NCBI RefSeq assembly: GCF_001189845.1
Contig: NZ_LFLZ01000034.1
Coordinates: 1 to 64,000, forward strand
Length of the DNA: 64,000 nucleotides
Reading direction: 5' to 3'
Source: Bradyrhizobium tropiciagri
GTDB taxonomy: Bacteria > Pseudomonadota > Alphaproteobacteria > Rhizobiales > Xanthobacteraceae
Shown: piece after piece, positions 17,598 to 27,062 of the stretch
Numbering within the stretch: position 1 is the stretch's first letter
Layout of the letters: each line of letters starts with the position of its first letter
Position numbers and translations under genes: made by a program
Notes under the pieces: model-generated
Seen by the model: the letters and a program-made list of their open reading frames with translations, nothing else
Databases searched by the model: none
What the model was told of the DNA's origin: nothing

Positions 17598-18080
17598 ATG
17601 CGTCGCCTCACTCTCCTCGCCGCTGCCGCCATCGCCACGCTGACCGCAATCGTTGGCGTCAACGCCCAACAGCCGAGCCAGCGCGTACAGGTCGGCGTCC
17701 TGGAATGCCGCGGTGGTGCGAGCGTCGGCTTCATCGTCGGTTCCGTGACCCATCTCGGCTGCGTGCTGCGCGCCAATGGCCTGCCCGAGGACCGCTACAT
17801 CGCGACCATCCAGAAGGTCGGCATCGATCTCGGCATCACCCAGGAATCGGCGCTGGCCTGGGGCGTCTACGCGCCGGTGGAGCGGCTCGGGCCAGGCGCA
17901 CTCTCGGGCAACTATGCCGGTGCGCAGGGCAGCGCGACGCTTGGCGTCGGCGTCGGCGGCAACGTGCTGGTCGGCGGCTCCGACAACACCATCGCGCTGC
18001 AGCCGCTCAGCGTGCAGGGTCAGGTCGGCGTCAACATCGCCGCCGGCCTCGAGAGCCTGGAGCTGCGTCCGGGTCGCTAA
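17598..18080 (+). CDS. DUF992 family secreted protein
   Basis: 160-residue paralogue of the gene at 16752, with the same plan: signal peptide (MRRLTLLAAAAIATLTAIVGVNA), VQVGVLECRGGASVGFIVGS, THLGCVLR, YIATIQKVGIDLGIT and IALQPLSVQGQVGVNIAAGL. It lacks the His tail and ends RPGR. The two proteins share most of their core, pointing to an old tandem duplication. The stop overlaps by three to four bases with the stop of the convergent alpha/beta hydrolase gene. Function unknown. Confidence 0.9.
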   Translation: MRRLTLLAAAAIATLTAIVGVNAQQPSQRVQVGVLECRGGASVGFIVGSVTHLGCVLRANGLPEDRYIATIQKVGIDLGITQESALAWGVYAPVERLGPGALSGNYAGAQGSATLGVGVGGNVLVGGSDNTIALQPLSVQGQVGVNIAAGLESLELRPGR

Positions 18081-19009
18081 ACCGCGCGCGTAGCGTTCTT
18101 CATCTTGCCGAACAAGCCGCGGGCTTCTTCGGCAACGATGCCGGGCGACTCGGCGTGAACATAGTGCCCGGTGTCGACGAACCTGATCGAAGGTTCTCTC
18201 CAATAGTCCCCCAGCCGGTCCGACCATTCGGGTGGGATCAGCGGATCGCTTCGGCCCCAGAGAAAGCGCGAGGGCACCTCGATGCGCGGTTGCGCCGGAA
18301 GCTTGCCTTCCAGCCAGAGCCGGCGATTGGATGCGGACGAGAGATACCAGTCGAAGCCGCCCTGGATGTTGCCCGGCTTCATGAAGTTATCGACATAGGC
18401 TTCCAGCAGGTCGCCGAACACGGCGGGATCGTCGCCCGACCAATGGTCGAGGAAGTGGCGGAAATAGAGCCGGCATGACTCGCGCGAGCTTCCGACCAGT
18501 TGCGCGGCCCATGGCAGCTGCTGGAAGTATTGATACCAGACCTCGATCAGGTGGCCGGGCTCGCCGTAGCGGTGGCCGAGGCCCGGATAGGGCGTGCAGA
18601 GATAGAGCGTGCCCGTCAGCCGCTGCGGCTGACGATGCGACATCGCCTGCATGACATAGGCGCCGAGATCGCCGCCGATCAGGCCGAAGCGGTCATGACC
18701 GAGCGCGTCCATGACCGCGAACATATCTTGCGCGTGGCGCTCCGCGGTCGCGGAGGCATCGGGTCCTGGCGCCGGCTTGCCGGTGTCGCCGCAGCCGCGC
18801 AGGTCGGGGGCGATCAGCTCGAAGCTGTCGCCGAGGCGCAGCATCAGCGGCCGCCACATCAGCCAAAACTCCGGCCAGCCATGCAGCAGCAGCAGCGGCG
18901 GGCCCTTGCCGAAGCGCGCGACGTTGACGCGCAGGCCGCCGATATCGATCTTCTGTTGCGTGATGCCTGACGCGGCTGCATCCGCGAAGGCTTTCTCCAG
19001 TGCCGTCAT
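18077..19009 (-). CDS. alpha/beta hydrolase, epoxide-hydrolase-like
   Basis: 310-residue alpha/beta hydrolase. The oxyanion motif HGWPEFW is that of epoxide hydrolases; the nucleophile elbow GGDLGAYV carries Asp rather than Ser, again as in epoxide hydrolases and haloalkane dehalogenases; the catalytic His is in DTGHYVHAE near the end. A cap domain lies between (about residues 140-220). AGGAGG five bases before ATG 19009 fixes the start. It is divergent from a LysR regulator 124 bases away, which probably controls it. Likely hydrolyses an epoxide or halogenated substrate; which one is unknown. Confidence 0.85.
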   Translation of the reverse strand: MTALEKAFADAAASGITQQKIDIGGLRVNVARFGKGPPLLLLHGWPEFWLMWRPLMLRLGDSFELIAPDLRGCGDTGKPAPGPDASATAERHAQDMFAVMDALGHDRFGLIGGDLGAYVMQAMSHRQPQRLTGTLYLCTPYPGLGHRYGEPGHLIEVWYQYFQQLPWAAQLVGSSRESCRLYFRHFLDHWSGDDPAVFGDLLEAYVDNFMKPGNIQGGFDWYLSSASNRRLWLEGKLPAQPRIEVPSRFLWGRSDPLIPPEWSDRLGDYWREPSIRFVDTGHYVHAESPGIVAEEARGLFGKMKNATRAV

Positions 19010-19133
19010 GCCGACCTCCTGTGGTTTGGCGCAGGCTGTCCGCGTCGATGCGTCCGGTCCAATACTCGTTCGATACGGTTGCAGAGCTATTGCGTATGGC
19101 TGCCGCCGCCGGCCGCCGTGCTATAGCGGTGGC

Positions 19134-20042
19134 ATGGAATTGCGACATCTCAGATACTTCGTGGCGCTCGGCGAGGAATTGAATTTCACCCGCGCGGCCG
19201 AGCGGCTGCATATCGCGCAGCCGCCGCTCAGCCAGCAGATCCGTCAGCTCGAGCACGAGCTCGGCGTCACGCTGCTGCAGCGGAATAGCCGTCCCGTCAG
19301 GCTCACCGAGGCCGGCGAGCTGTTTCTTGCGCGCGCACGCGCGGTGCTCGCAAGTTTCGAGAGTGCGGTTGCCGACACCCGGCGCGTCGGGCGCGGCCAG
19401 GCCGGCAAGCTCGCGATCGGATTCGTCGGCTCCGCCATGTTTGCGGGACTGCCCGACATCGTCGGCGCCTATCGTGATGCCTGTCCCGATGTCGAGCTTG
19501 TGCTCGACGAGATGCTGGCGGCCGAGATCGCCGAGGCGCTGCGCCGCCGCCGGATCGACGCCGGCTTCGCGCGCCCGGCGCTACCAGCCGAGACGGGGCT
19601 TGCCCAACACCTCCTCCTCGAAGAGCCGTACGTCGCGGCGCTGCCGCGTGCGCATCCCCTTGCGGCGCGGCGCGACATTGCGCTCGCCGAATTGTCCGAC
19701 GATGCCTTCGTGCTGTATCCGGCTCGGCCGGAGCCTTCGGTCACGGGCCTGATCGTGAACGCATGCCAGGCAGCGGGCTTCACGCCGCGGCTCGCGCAAG
19801 AGGTTCTGCATCTGCAAACCGCGATCGGCTTGATTGCCGCCGGTGTCGGTGTGTCGCTCGTCCCGGAGGGCGCGGCGCGCGCGCAGACCGGTCGCGGCGT
19901 CGCTTACGTTCGGCTTTCCGCACCGGTGGTGACGGCCCCGCTCACGCTTGCGTGGCGCGAGGAAGATGCATCGCCTGCCGTGCAGCGCCTGCTCGACATC
20001 GCCGCGCGCTGGCGCGAGATCGCTCCAGGGGTGGCGCGCTGA
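19134..20042 (+). CDS. LysR family transcriptional regulator
   Basis: 302-residue LysR-type regulator. The winged HTH is MELRHLRYFVALGEELNFTR, then AAERLHIAQPPLSQQIRQLE (residues about 18-40). The effector domain begins near GKLAIGFVGSAMF. The sequence resembles the CatR/BenM/CbbR branch in its N-terminus. Divergent transcription from the epoxide-hydrolase-like gene is the classical LysR layout, so that gene is its likely target. A short ATACG/CGTAT pair lies in the shared promoter, but no clear T-N11-A box was confirmed. Confidence 0.92.
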   Translation: MELRHLRYFVALGEELNFTRAAERLHIAQPPLSQQIRQLEHELGVTLLQRNSRPVRLTEAGELFLARARAVLASFESAVADTRRVGRGQAGKLAIGFVGSAMFAGLPDIVGAYRDACPDVELVLDEMLAAEIAEALRRRRIDAGFARPALPAETGLAQHLLLEEPYVAALPRAHPLAARRDIALAELSDDAFVLYPARPEPSVTGLIVNACQAAGFTPRLAQEVLHLQTAIGLIAAGVGVSLVPEGAARAQTGRGVAYVRLSAPVVTAPLTLAWREEDASPAVQRLLDIAARWREIAPGVAR

Positions 20043-20221
20043 GGAACTGGCGCATCGGACGCAATTTTTCCGGAGAGGGGCGGCGCGCAGCTCCGCGATC
20101 GTAAACGTCAGCGACGCCGCACCGCAGCGACGTTTTCCCGCTTGCCAAATGTCAAACGCAGGCAGAGCATGAACGGTCGCCGACCCAATCATGGGCCGAG
20201 CTCCAACACGAGGAGGCGGCA

Positions 20222-22269
20222 ATGGGACAAGACGTCAGAAGTCCCCGAGGTCCACGGTGCATCGCATTGGTGGGCCCTTTCCAAAGCGGTAAAACCACAC
20301 TTCTGGAAGCGATCCTGGCGCGCACTGGCGCCATCAAGACTGCCGGCAGCGTCGATGCCGGAACCTCCGTCGGCGATGCCAGCCCCGAGGCGCGTCAACA
20401 CAAGATGGGCGTAGGCCTGACCGCCGCCACCACCACCTTTATGGGGGACAGCTACACCTTTATCGATTGCCCCGGCTCGATCGAATTCGCGCACGATATG
20501 CGTGCCGCGTTGCCGGCGGTCGATGCCGCAGTCGTGGTCTGCGAAGCTGACGAGAAGAAGCTGCCGCAGCTGCAGATCATCCTGCGCGAGCTCGAGGAGC
20601 TCGGAATTCCCCGTTTCCTGTTCCTGAACAAGATCGACCGCGCCAACAAGCGCGTCCGCGAGACGCTTTCGACGCTGCAGCCGGCCTCGCGCGTGCCGCT
20701 GGTGCTGCGCCAGATCCCGATCTGGAACGGCGATCTGATCGAAGGCTTCGTCGACCTCGCGCTGGAGCGCGCCTTCGTCTATCGCGAGCACAAGCCGTCG
20801 GAGGTGATGGCGCTCGAGGGCGGTAATCTCGACCGCGAGAAGGAAGCGCGCTTCTCGATGCTGGAAAAGCTCGCCGATCACGACGATGCGCTGATGGAGC
20901 AATTGCTGGAGGACATCCAGCCGCCGCGCGACGCCGTGTTCGACGACCTCGCCCGCGAATTGCGCGAAGGGCAGATTTGTCCGGTGCTGCTGGGAGCTGC
21001 GAGCCGCGAGAACGGCGTACTGCGCCTGATGAAGGCGCTGCGCCACGAGGCGCCCGGTGTCACTGAGACCGCCAGCCGGCTCGGTATCAAGGATCAGAAG
21101 GACGCGCTGGCCTATGTGTTCAAGACGGTCCATTTGCAGCACGGCGGCAAGCTGTCGCTGGCGCGCGTGCTGATGGGCCATCTCGACGACGGCGCGACGC
21201 TGCAATCCTCGTCTGGCGAGAGTGGGCGCGTCTCCGGCATCCTCGCGGTCTCGGGCACGCATGACAGCAAGCGGCCGTCGGCGGAGGCCGGCGACACCGT
21301 CGCACTGGGCAAGCTCGATGCAATCAAGACCGGCGATACGGTCTCGAGCGGCAAGACGGCCCCGGCCTCGCTGGCCAAGGTCGAGCCGGCCGCGGCGGTG
21401 CTGTCGATCTCGATTGCCGCGACCGACCGCAAGGACGACGTCAAGCTCGGCCAGGCGCTGCTGCGGCTGAACGAGGAGGATCCGTCGCTGACGATGATCC
21501 AGAACCCGCGCACCCACGACACCGTGCTGTGGGGGCAGGGCGAGATGCATCTGCGCGTCGCGCAGGAGCGGCTGAAGGATCGCTACGGCGTCAACGTCAA
21601 ATCGCATCCGCCGGCGATCGGCTACCAGGAGACCATCCGTAAAGCCATCACCCAGCGCGGCCGGCACAAGAAGCAATCCGGCGGCCATGGCCAGTTCGGC
21701 GACGTGGTGCTCGACATCAAGCCGAAGCCGCGCGGTTCGGGCTTCGAATTCCATGAGAAGGTGGTCGGCGGCGCGGTGCCGCGCAACTATATCGGTGCGG
21801 TGGAAGAGGGCGTCGTCGACGCGCTGGCGCGCGGCCCGCTCGGTTTCCCCGTGATCGACGTCGACGTCACGCTGACCGATGGCTCCTATCATAGCGTCGA
21901 TTCCTCCGATCTTGCGTTCCGCACCGCGGCGCGGATCGGGGTCAGCGAAGGGTTGCCGCAGTGCCAGCCGGTGCTGCTCGAGCCGATCCACATGGTCGAG
22001 ATCGTCTGTCCGACCGACGCCACCGCCAAGATCAACGCGATCCTGTCGGCGCGCCGCGGCCAGATCCTCGGCTTCGACACCCGCGAGGCTGGAGCGGCTG
22101 GGACTGCGTCCGCGCCACGATGCCGGAATCCGAGATCGGCGACCTCATCGTGGAGCTGCGCTCGGCCACCGCCGGCGCCGGCACCTTCACCCGCCAGTTC
22201 GACCGCATGGCCGAAGTGACGGGCCGCGCCGCCGACCAGATCATCGCCGCGCATCGCGACGCGGCGTGA
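20222..22269 (+). CDS. elongation factor G-like GTPase (EF-G2 type), frameshifted near the C-terminus
   Basis: Translation-factor GTPase paralogue of about 682 residues once one missing base is restored. G1 is GPFQSGKTT (18-26), G3 DCPGS (82-86), G4 NKID (136-139); domain II-V segments follow, including RGRHKKQSGGHGQFGDVVL and LGFPVIDVDVTLTDGSYH of domain IV. G3 normally reads DTPGH, and the GTPase-activating His is Ser86 here; the switch-I RGIT motif is also absent, as in EF-G2-type paralogues. The reading frame breaks at about 22088 (gag-g_c-tgg): one G restores REGWSGWD and the tail ending AAHRDAA. As given, the frame instead runs to 22219. AGGAGG precedes ATG 20222. Probably not the housekeeping translocase. 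Confidence 0.85.
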
Positions 22270-22359
22270 TGCTGGCTGTGATCACGCCGCGCGGGCGTGA
22301 TCGTTGGCAGGATGGCCGCAGCCGGTTAGCTTGCGTCCCTATGGGGGCGCAAGGACATC

Positions 22360-23001
22360 ATGCTGGAATCCCGCCGTAACCTGGCGCTGGCCTGCGCGCT
22401 CAGCGCGCTAGCCGGTTATGTCGATGCCATCGGCTATCTACAGCTCGGCGGACTGTTCGTCTCCTTCATGAGCGGCAACTCGACGCGGCTCGGCGTGACG
22501 CTGGCCGCGGGGCATTGGCAGCACGCGCTGGAGGCGCTGGCGCTGATCGTGCTGTTCGTCGTGGGTGCCGCGGCCGGCAGTCTGGTCGTGCTCAGCCGCA
22601 TCGCGCATCGCCAGCCCCTGATCCTGCTCGTCGAGGCGCTGCTGCTGGCGGCCGCGGCGTTGGCCTACGGCTATGACCTGCCGAACGCCGCCGTCGCGGC
22701 CATCGTGCTGGCGATGGGGCTCGAGAACGCCGTATTCCAGCTTGAAGGCGGGGCCGGGCTGGGCCTCACCTATGTCACCGGGGCGCTGGTCAAGGTCGGC
22801 CAGTTGATCGCCGCCGCACTGACGGGCGGCGCAGGCTGGGCCTGGCTGCCCAATTTATTGCTGTGGGCGGCGCTGGTGGCAGGCGCGCTGGCGGGGGCCG
22901 CTGCCTACCACTGGATCAACCTCGCTGCGATCTGGTTTGCCGCGGGCACCGCCTTCATCCTCAGTGCGCTGGTTGCCGCAACCGCGAAGCGGACGGATTG
23001 A
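22360..23001 (+). CDS. DUF1275 (YoaK family) membrane protein
   Basis: 213-residue integral membrane protein with six predicted helices. The N-terminal ALSALAGYVDAIGYLQLGGLFVSFMSGNST pattern (split here as AGYVDAIGYLQLGG and SFMSGNSTRLG) and the mid-protein AMGLENAVFQ and TYVTGALVKVG are diagnostic of DUF1275. Function of the family is not established; a transport role is assumed. Lies just upstream of aroE, 31 bases apart. Confidence 0.9.
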   Translation: MLESRRNLALACALSALAGYVDAIGYLQLGGLFVSFMSGNSTRLGVTLAAGHWQHALEALALIVLFVVGAAAGSLVVLSRIAHRQPLILLVEALLLAAAALAYGYDLPNAAVAAIVLAMGLENAVFQLEGGAGLGLTYVTGALVKVGQLIAAALTGGAGWAWLPNLLLWAALVAGALAGAAAYHWINLAAIWFAAGTAFILSALVAATAKRTD

Positions 23002-23032
23002 CAGCGCGCCTGCCTTGGCCGATGTCACGGCC

Positions 23033-23890
23033 ATGACATCCTCAACAATGACATCTCAAGGCAAAACCCGCGCCGCATGCCTGATCGGCTGGCCGGCGGC
23101 GCATTCCCGCTCGCCGCTGATCCACCATTACTGGCTGCGCACGCTCGGCATCGAGGGCGGCTATGTGATCGAGGCGGTGCCGCCGGAGGATTTCAAGGAT
23201 TTCCTGTTCCGCCTGTCGCTGCGCGGCTTCGTCGGCGCCAACGTCACCCGTCCGCACAAGGAGCACGCGCTGGCGCTGTCGGCCCCGGATGCGCGCGCCC
23301 GCGCTGTCGGCGCCGCCAACACGCTGTGGTTTGCGGACGGCGAGTTGCGCTCGACCAACACCGATGTCGAAGGCTTCATCAACAATCTCGACGCCTGCGC
23401 GCCGGGCTGGGACAAGACCGAGGACGCGCTGGTGCTCGGCGCCGGCGGGGCGGCGCGCGCGGTGGTATTCGGCCTGATCGAGCGCGGCATTGCGCGCGTG
23501 CATCTGGTCAACCGCACGATCGACCGCGCCCGCGCGCTCGCGGAACAATTTGGCGCGCGCGTGCATCCTGCGACGTGGGACAAAGTCGGCGAGCTGCTGC
23601 CGCGCGCCGGGCTACTCGTGAACACGACGTCGCTCGGCATGCATGGTCAGCCCGCGCTCGAGATCGATGTCGAGCTGTTGCCGCAGAACGCGGTCGTGAC
23701 CGATCTTGTCTATGTGCCGCTGGTGACGCCGCTGCTTGCGGCTGCGCAGGCGCGCTCCCTGAAGACCGCCGACGGGCTCGGCATGCTGCTGCACCAGGCG
23801 GTGCGCGGTTTCGAATTGTGGTTCGGGCAGCGCCCGCAAGTCACGGCGGAGTTGCGCGCGATCGTCGAGGCCGATCTCACAAAGACTTGA
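23033..23890 (+). CDS. aroE: shikimate dehydrogenase
   Basis: 285-residue NADP-dependent oxidoreductase that reduces 3-dehydroshikimate to shikimate in aromatic amino-acid synthesis. Motifs: SRSPLIH (shikimate binding), NVTRPHKE with the catalytic Lys, NTDVEGF, the nucleotide loop GAGGAARAV, VNRT, NTTSLGMHG and DGLGMLLHQA. ATG 23048 (MTSQGKTRA) is an equally possible start; neither has a strong ribosome site. It is not in the aroE-coaE-dnaQ cluster common in alphaproteobacteria, so it may be a second, catabolic or quinate-linked copy; that is inference. Confidence 0.87.
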   Translation: MTSSTMTSQGKTRAACLIGWPAAHSRSPLIHHYWLRTLGIEGGYVIEAVPPEDFKDFLFRLSLRGFVGANVTRPHKEHALALSAPDARARAVGAANTLWFADGELRSTNTDVEGFINNLDACAPGWDKTEDALVLGAGGAARAVVFGLIERGIARVHLVNRTIDRARALAEQFGARVHPATWDKVGELLPRAGLLVNTTSLGMHGQPALEIDVELLPQNAVVTDLVYVPLVTPLLAAAQARSLKTADGLGMLLHQAVRGFELWFGQRPQVTAELRAIVEADLTKT

Positions 23891-23959
23891 GGGCTGGAAT
23901 AGCGTCTCCGGAACGGGGTCTGGTGTTAGTCCCCCCGCGTTCCCTCCCGGAGATCACTG

Positions 23960-24586
23960 ATGCCTGCCAGCCGTTCCCAACTCATTCGTCCGTTCATTGC
24001 GCTCGCGATGGTGACGGCATCCACGCTCTACGCGCTTGCCCAGCAGCCGCCGACGCCGACCCGGGTGCGTGGAACCGTCGAGAGCGTCGACGGCGATACG
24101 CTCGCGGTGAAGTCGCGCAGTGGTGAAGACGTCAAGCTGCATATGGCCGGCAATATGGTGGTGCTCGGGCTCACCAAGATCGCCCTGGCCGACATCAAGG
24201 TCGGTTCCTTCATCGGCACGACCACGGTGCCCGGGTCCGACGGCGTGCCGAAGGCGGTCGAGGTGCATGTGTTCCCCGAGAACATGCGCGGCACCGGCGA
24301 GGGATCGCGGCCTTACGATCTGAAGCCGAACAGCAGCATGACCAACGCTACCGTCGCGGAATCCGTCGTCAGCAATGACGGTCATACATTGCTGGTCAAA
24401 TACAAGGACGGCGAGAAGAAGGTGCAGGTCACGCCCGACACCCCTGTCGTGACCTATGTTCCCGGCGACAAGGCGGACCTCAAGGCCGGCGCCAAGGTCA
24501 TCGCCTTCATGAAGAAGCTGCCCGACGGCTCGTTTGAGACCGATCGCGTCAGCGTCGGCCGCGACGGTCTCACGCCGCCGATGTGA
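23960..24586 (+). CDS. secreted hypothetical protein, paralogue 1
   Basis: 208-residue exported protein with a signal peptide ending ALAQQ. The body is beta-rich: RVRGTVESVDGDTLAVKSRSG, KIALADIKVGSFIGTTTVPG, VEVHVFPENMRGTGEG and VKYKDGEKKVQVTPDTPVVTY, ending VGRDGLTPPM. The pattern of GTVESVDGDTLAV suggests an OB-fold like DUF5666 proteins, but I do not firmly recognise the family. A paralogue at 24832 shares most of these segments. Automated pipelines often mislabel this type; no membrane helices are present apart from the signal. Function unknown. Confidence 0.75.
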   Translation: MPASRSQLIRPFIALAMVTASTLYALAQQPPTPTRVRGTVESVDGDTLAVKSRSGEDVKLHMAGNMVVLGLTKIALADIKVGSFIGTTTVPGSDGVPKAVEVHVFPENMRGTGEGSRPYDLKPNSSMTNATVAESVVSNDGHTLLVKYKDGEKKVQVTPDTPVVTYVPGDKADLKAGAKVIAFMKKLPDGSFETDRVSVGRDGLTPPM

Positions 24587-24594
24587 ACACGTTG

Positions 24595-24678
24595 GTAGCC
24601 GGATGGAGCGAAGCGAAATCCGGGTTCTGTCTCCGCGGTACGATCGTCCCGGATTGCGCTGCGCTCCATCCGGGCTAC
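24595..24678. repeat. dispersed inverted repeat, family G
   Basis: GTAGCCGGATGGAGCGAAGC and GCGCTCCATCCGGGCTAC arms around a short centre. The element separates the two secreted paralogues. Confidence 0.8.
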
Positions 24679-24831
24679 AGGATGACAGTTTCGTTATCGC
24701 AGTAACGGCATCCTCATTCGGTGCGTAGGTGTCGTGCGAGCTATCTCTACCGCGAAGGGGAGGTAGCCGCACGGAATACCTTCAACTTCCCGGTGTTCCC
24801 TGAATCGCCAGCCAAACCCATGAGGAACACC

Positions 24832-25440
24832 ATGCCGAAATCGCTGCCATTCGCTGCATTGCTTCTTGTTGCCTTTGCCTCGACCGCGTCGGCGCAGCAG
24901 CCGCCGACCGTACGGATTCGCGGCACCATCGAGGCCGTCGACGGCGCACTGCTCTCGGTCAAGTCGCGCGACGGCGCCGACATGAAGGTGCGCACCACCG
25001 ATAACGTTGCGGTGTTCGGCGTTGCCAAGACCGATCTGTCCGAGATCAAGTCCGGTTCCTATATCGGCGTCACCGCGATGCCCGAGCCTGACGGGACGCA
25101 GAAGGCGATCGCGGTTCACATCTTCCCGGAAAACCAGCGCGGCGCCGCTGAAGGTTTTCGCCCCTGGGACCTGCGCGCCAATTCGACGATGACCAACGCC
25201 ACTGTCGCCGAGACGGTGCAGGGCACCGACGGCCAGAACATCACGGTGAAATACAAGGACGGCGAGAAGAAGGTCGTGGTGCCGCCGGGCACTCCGGTCG
25301 TGACCTTCGTTTCCGGCGACAAGTCGGAACTGAAGCCCGGCGCCAAGATCATCATCTTCGGCGCGGTCAAGAAGGATGACGGCACGCTGGAAGCCAACCG
25401 CGTCAACGTCGGCCGCGACGGCATCGCACCGCCGATGTGA
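24832..25440 (+). CDS. secreted hypothetical protein, paralogue 2
   Basis: 202-residue paralogue of the preceding gene: signal peptide (MPKSLPFAALLLVAFASTASA), then IRGTIEAVDGALLSVKSRDG, DLSEIKSGSYIGVTAMP, VHIFPENQRGAAEGFRPWD, VKYKDGEKKVVVPPGTPV and the same ending VGRDGIAPPM. GAGGA at 24822-24826 supports ATG 24832. The strong similarity of two neighbours indicates tandem duplication; an inverted repeat sits between them. Function unknown. Confidence 0.75.
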   Translation: MPKSLPFAALLLVAFASTASAQQPPTVRIRGTIEAVDGALLSVKSRDGADMKVRTTDNVAVFGVAKTDLSEIKSGSYIGVTAMPEPDGTQKAIAVHIFPENQRGAAEGFRPWDLRANSTMTNATVAETVQGTDGQNITVKYKDGEKKVVVPPGTPVVTFVSGDKSELKPGAKIIIFGAVKKDDGTLEANRVNVGRDGIAPPM

Positions 25441-25463
25441 GGCGGAGCGAAGCTCTCTCAACA

Positions 25464-25771
25464 CGTCGTCCCTGCTTTCGCCCTAGGGCATGCACACATC
25501 TTTTCCGATCGAAAAACCGACTCTTAATCAAGGACTTGGATGTGGGGCGATGACCAAAGTTCGCGAGCGCAGCTCAGCTAAACGTCGTCATTTCTCTGCG
25601 TTCTTCAGCCAAGTCCTTGAGAAGACTCCAGAAGATGTGTGCATGCACTAGTGCGAAAGCAGGGACCCATAACCACCGATGACGATTGTTGAGAAGAGTT
25701 GGGGCCACAGCCGTGTTCAAATCTCGCACGGCTGTGGTTATGGGTCCCGGCCTTCGCCGGGACGACGCCTG
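25464..25771. repeat. dispersed palindromic repeat, family D (copy 2), interrupted
   Basis: The right part (25652-25771: GGGACCCATAACCACCGA, GGGGCCACAG, CTGTGGTTATGGGTCCC) matches the copy at 10018-10153. Its left arm CGTCGTCCCTGCTTTCGC (25464-25481) is separated from the rest by an inserted 161-base palindromic element. Confidence 0.75.
25487..25647. mobile_element. MITE-like nested palindromic element flanked by CTAG
   Basis: CTAG occurs exactly at 25483-25486 and 25648-25651. Between them is a 161-base segment with terminal inverted arms (GCATGCACACATCTT and its complement AGATGTGTGCATGC) and a second, inner perfect 12-base pair (TCAAGGACTTGG 25528-25539, CCAAGTCCTTGA 25609-25620). No coding sequence. 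Outside the CTAGs the family D palindrome continues (CTGCTTTCGC and GCGAAAGCAG), so this looks like an insertion into the palindrome with a CTAG target duplication. Inferred, not proven. Confidence 0.6.
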
Positions 25772-25791
25772 TAGGCGGGATGGCTATTGCC

Positions 25792-26927
25792 TCAAACCGC
25801 CAGCACCTTGTCGTCGATCTCGGCGATGGTGTTGACGCCGCACAGGCCCATCGTGGTGGTGAGCTCCTTGCCCAGGATGTCGAGTGCTTGGCGACGCCCT
25901 CCTGGCCGCCGGCGCCGAGGCCGTAGGCATAGGCGCGGCCGATCATGCAGGACTTCGCGCCGAGTGCGAGCGCGCGCATGATGTCCATGCCGGTGCGGAT
26001 GCCACCGTCGAACATGATCTCGAGCTTCGAGCCGACCTCGTCGACGATCTCGGGCAGCACCTCGATCGAGGACGGTGCGCCGTCGAGCTGGCGGCCGCCA
26101 TGGTTGGATACCACGATCGCCTGCGCGCCGGTCTTGGCGGCGAGTTCGGCGTCCTCGACATCGAGGATCCCTTTGAGGATCAGCTTGCCCGGCCAGATGC
26201 TGCGGATCCAGTCGATGTCCTTCCAGCTCAGCGAGGTGTCGAACTGCGAAGCCGTCCACTCCGACAGCTTGGTGAGGTCCTCGGTGCCTTTGACGTGACC
26301 GGCGATGTTGCCGAAGGTGCGGCGCTTGCCTTGCAGCACGCCCGACACCCAGGCGGGCTTGGTCGCGAAGTCGATCAATTTCGACAGCGACCATTCCGGC
26401 GGCACCGTCATGCCGTTCTTGATGTCCTGGTGGCGCTGGCCGATCACCTGCAGGTCGACGGTCAGCACCAGCGCCGAGCATTTCGCCGCGATCGCGCGCT
26501 CGATCAGCGACTTGATGAAGCCGCGGTCCTTCATGACGTAGAGCTGGAACCAGAACGGCTTGTCGACGGCGGCCGCGATGTCCTCGATCGAGCAGATCGA
26601 CATGGTGCTCTGGGTGAAGGGAATGCCGGCCGCTTGTGCGGCGCGGCAGGCGTAGATTTCGCCGTCGCCATGCTGCATGCCGAGCAGGCCGACCGGGGCC
26701 AGGATCAGCGGCATCGCCGAGGGCTCACCGAGGATCGTGGTCGCCAGGGTACGCTTGGACACATCGACCAGGATGCGCTGGCGGAACTTGATCTGCTGCA
26801 GGTCCTCGGAATTGGCGCGCAGCGTGTCCTCGGTGTAGGAGCCGCGGTCCGCATAATCGAAAAACGCCTTCGGCACCCGGCGCTTGTGCAGCTGGCGCAG
26901 ATCTTCGATGCAGGTAATGTGCTTCAT
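25792..26927 (-). CDS. FMN-dependent alpha-hydroxy-acid dehydrogenase (lactate dehydrogenase type), frameshifted
   Basis: About 378 residues after restoring one base. The protein begins MKHITCIEDLRQLHKRRVPK and shows AFFDYADRGSYTEDT, the PVGLLGMQHGDGE flavin region, FWFQLYVMKDRG, the catalytic IVVSNHGGRQLDGAPS (active His), and FDGGIRTGMDIMRALALGA. The frame breaks at about 25887 (AAG_CACTCG): one extra G gives KALDILGKELTTTMGLCG and the end IAEIDDKVLAV. Such enzymes oxidise L-lactate or related 2-hydroxy acids, passing electrons to quinone or oxygen. A second member lies at 57028-58245. Confidence 0.85.
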
Positions 26928-27062
26928 GGACGTTCCCGGCCCTTCTTCTTGTCGCAAGTCTATTCGAGCAAGCCTTGTCGGTAAGCCTTGCAGCTGTTCG
27001 GTCTTGGCGTCATCTAGCATGGTTGGATGGCCCGCCAAATCGAAGACGGATGGGAGAGCGCG

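Noticed and set aside
19010..19133. LysR T-N11-A box in the hydrolase/LysR promoter
   Set aside because: Only a weak ATACG/CGTAT pair with 15-base spacing was found; not distinctive enough to annotate.
20189..21991. A 600-codon minus-strand frame opposite the EF-G gene
   Set aside because: Antisense mirror frame rich in Arg, His and Gln with no recognisable domain; EF-G on the other strand is clear.
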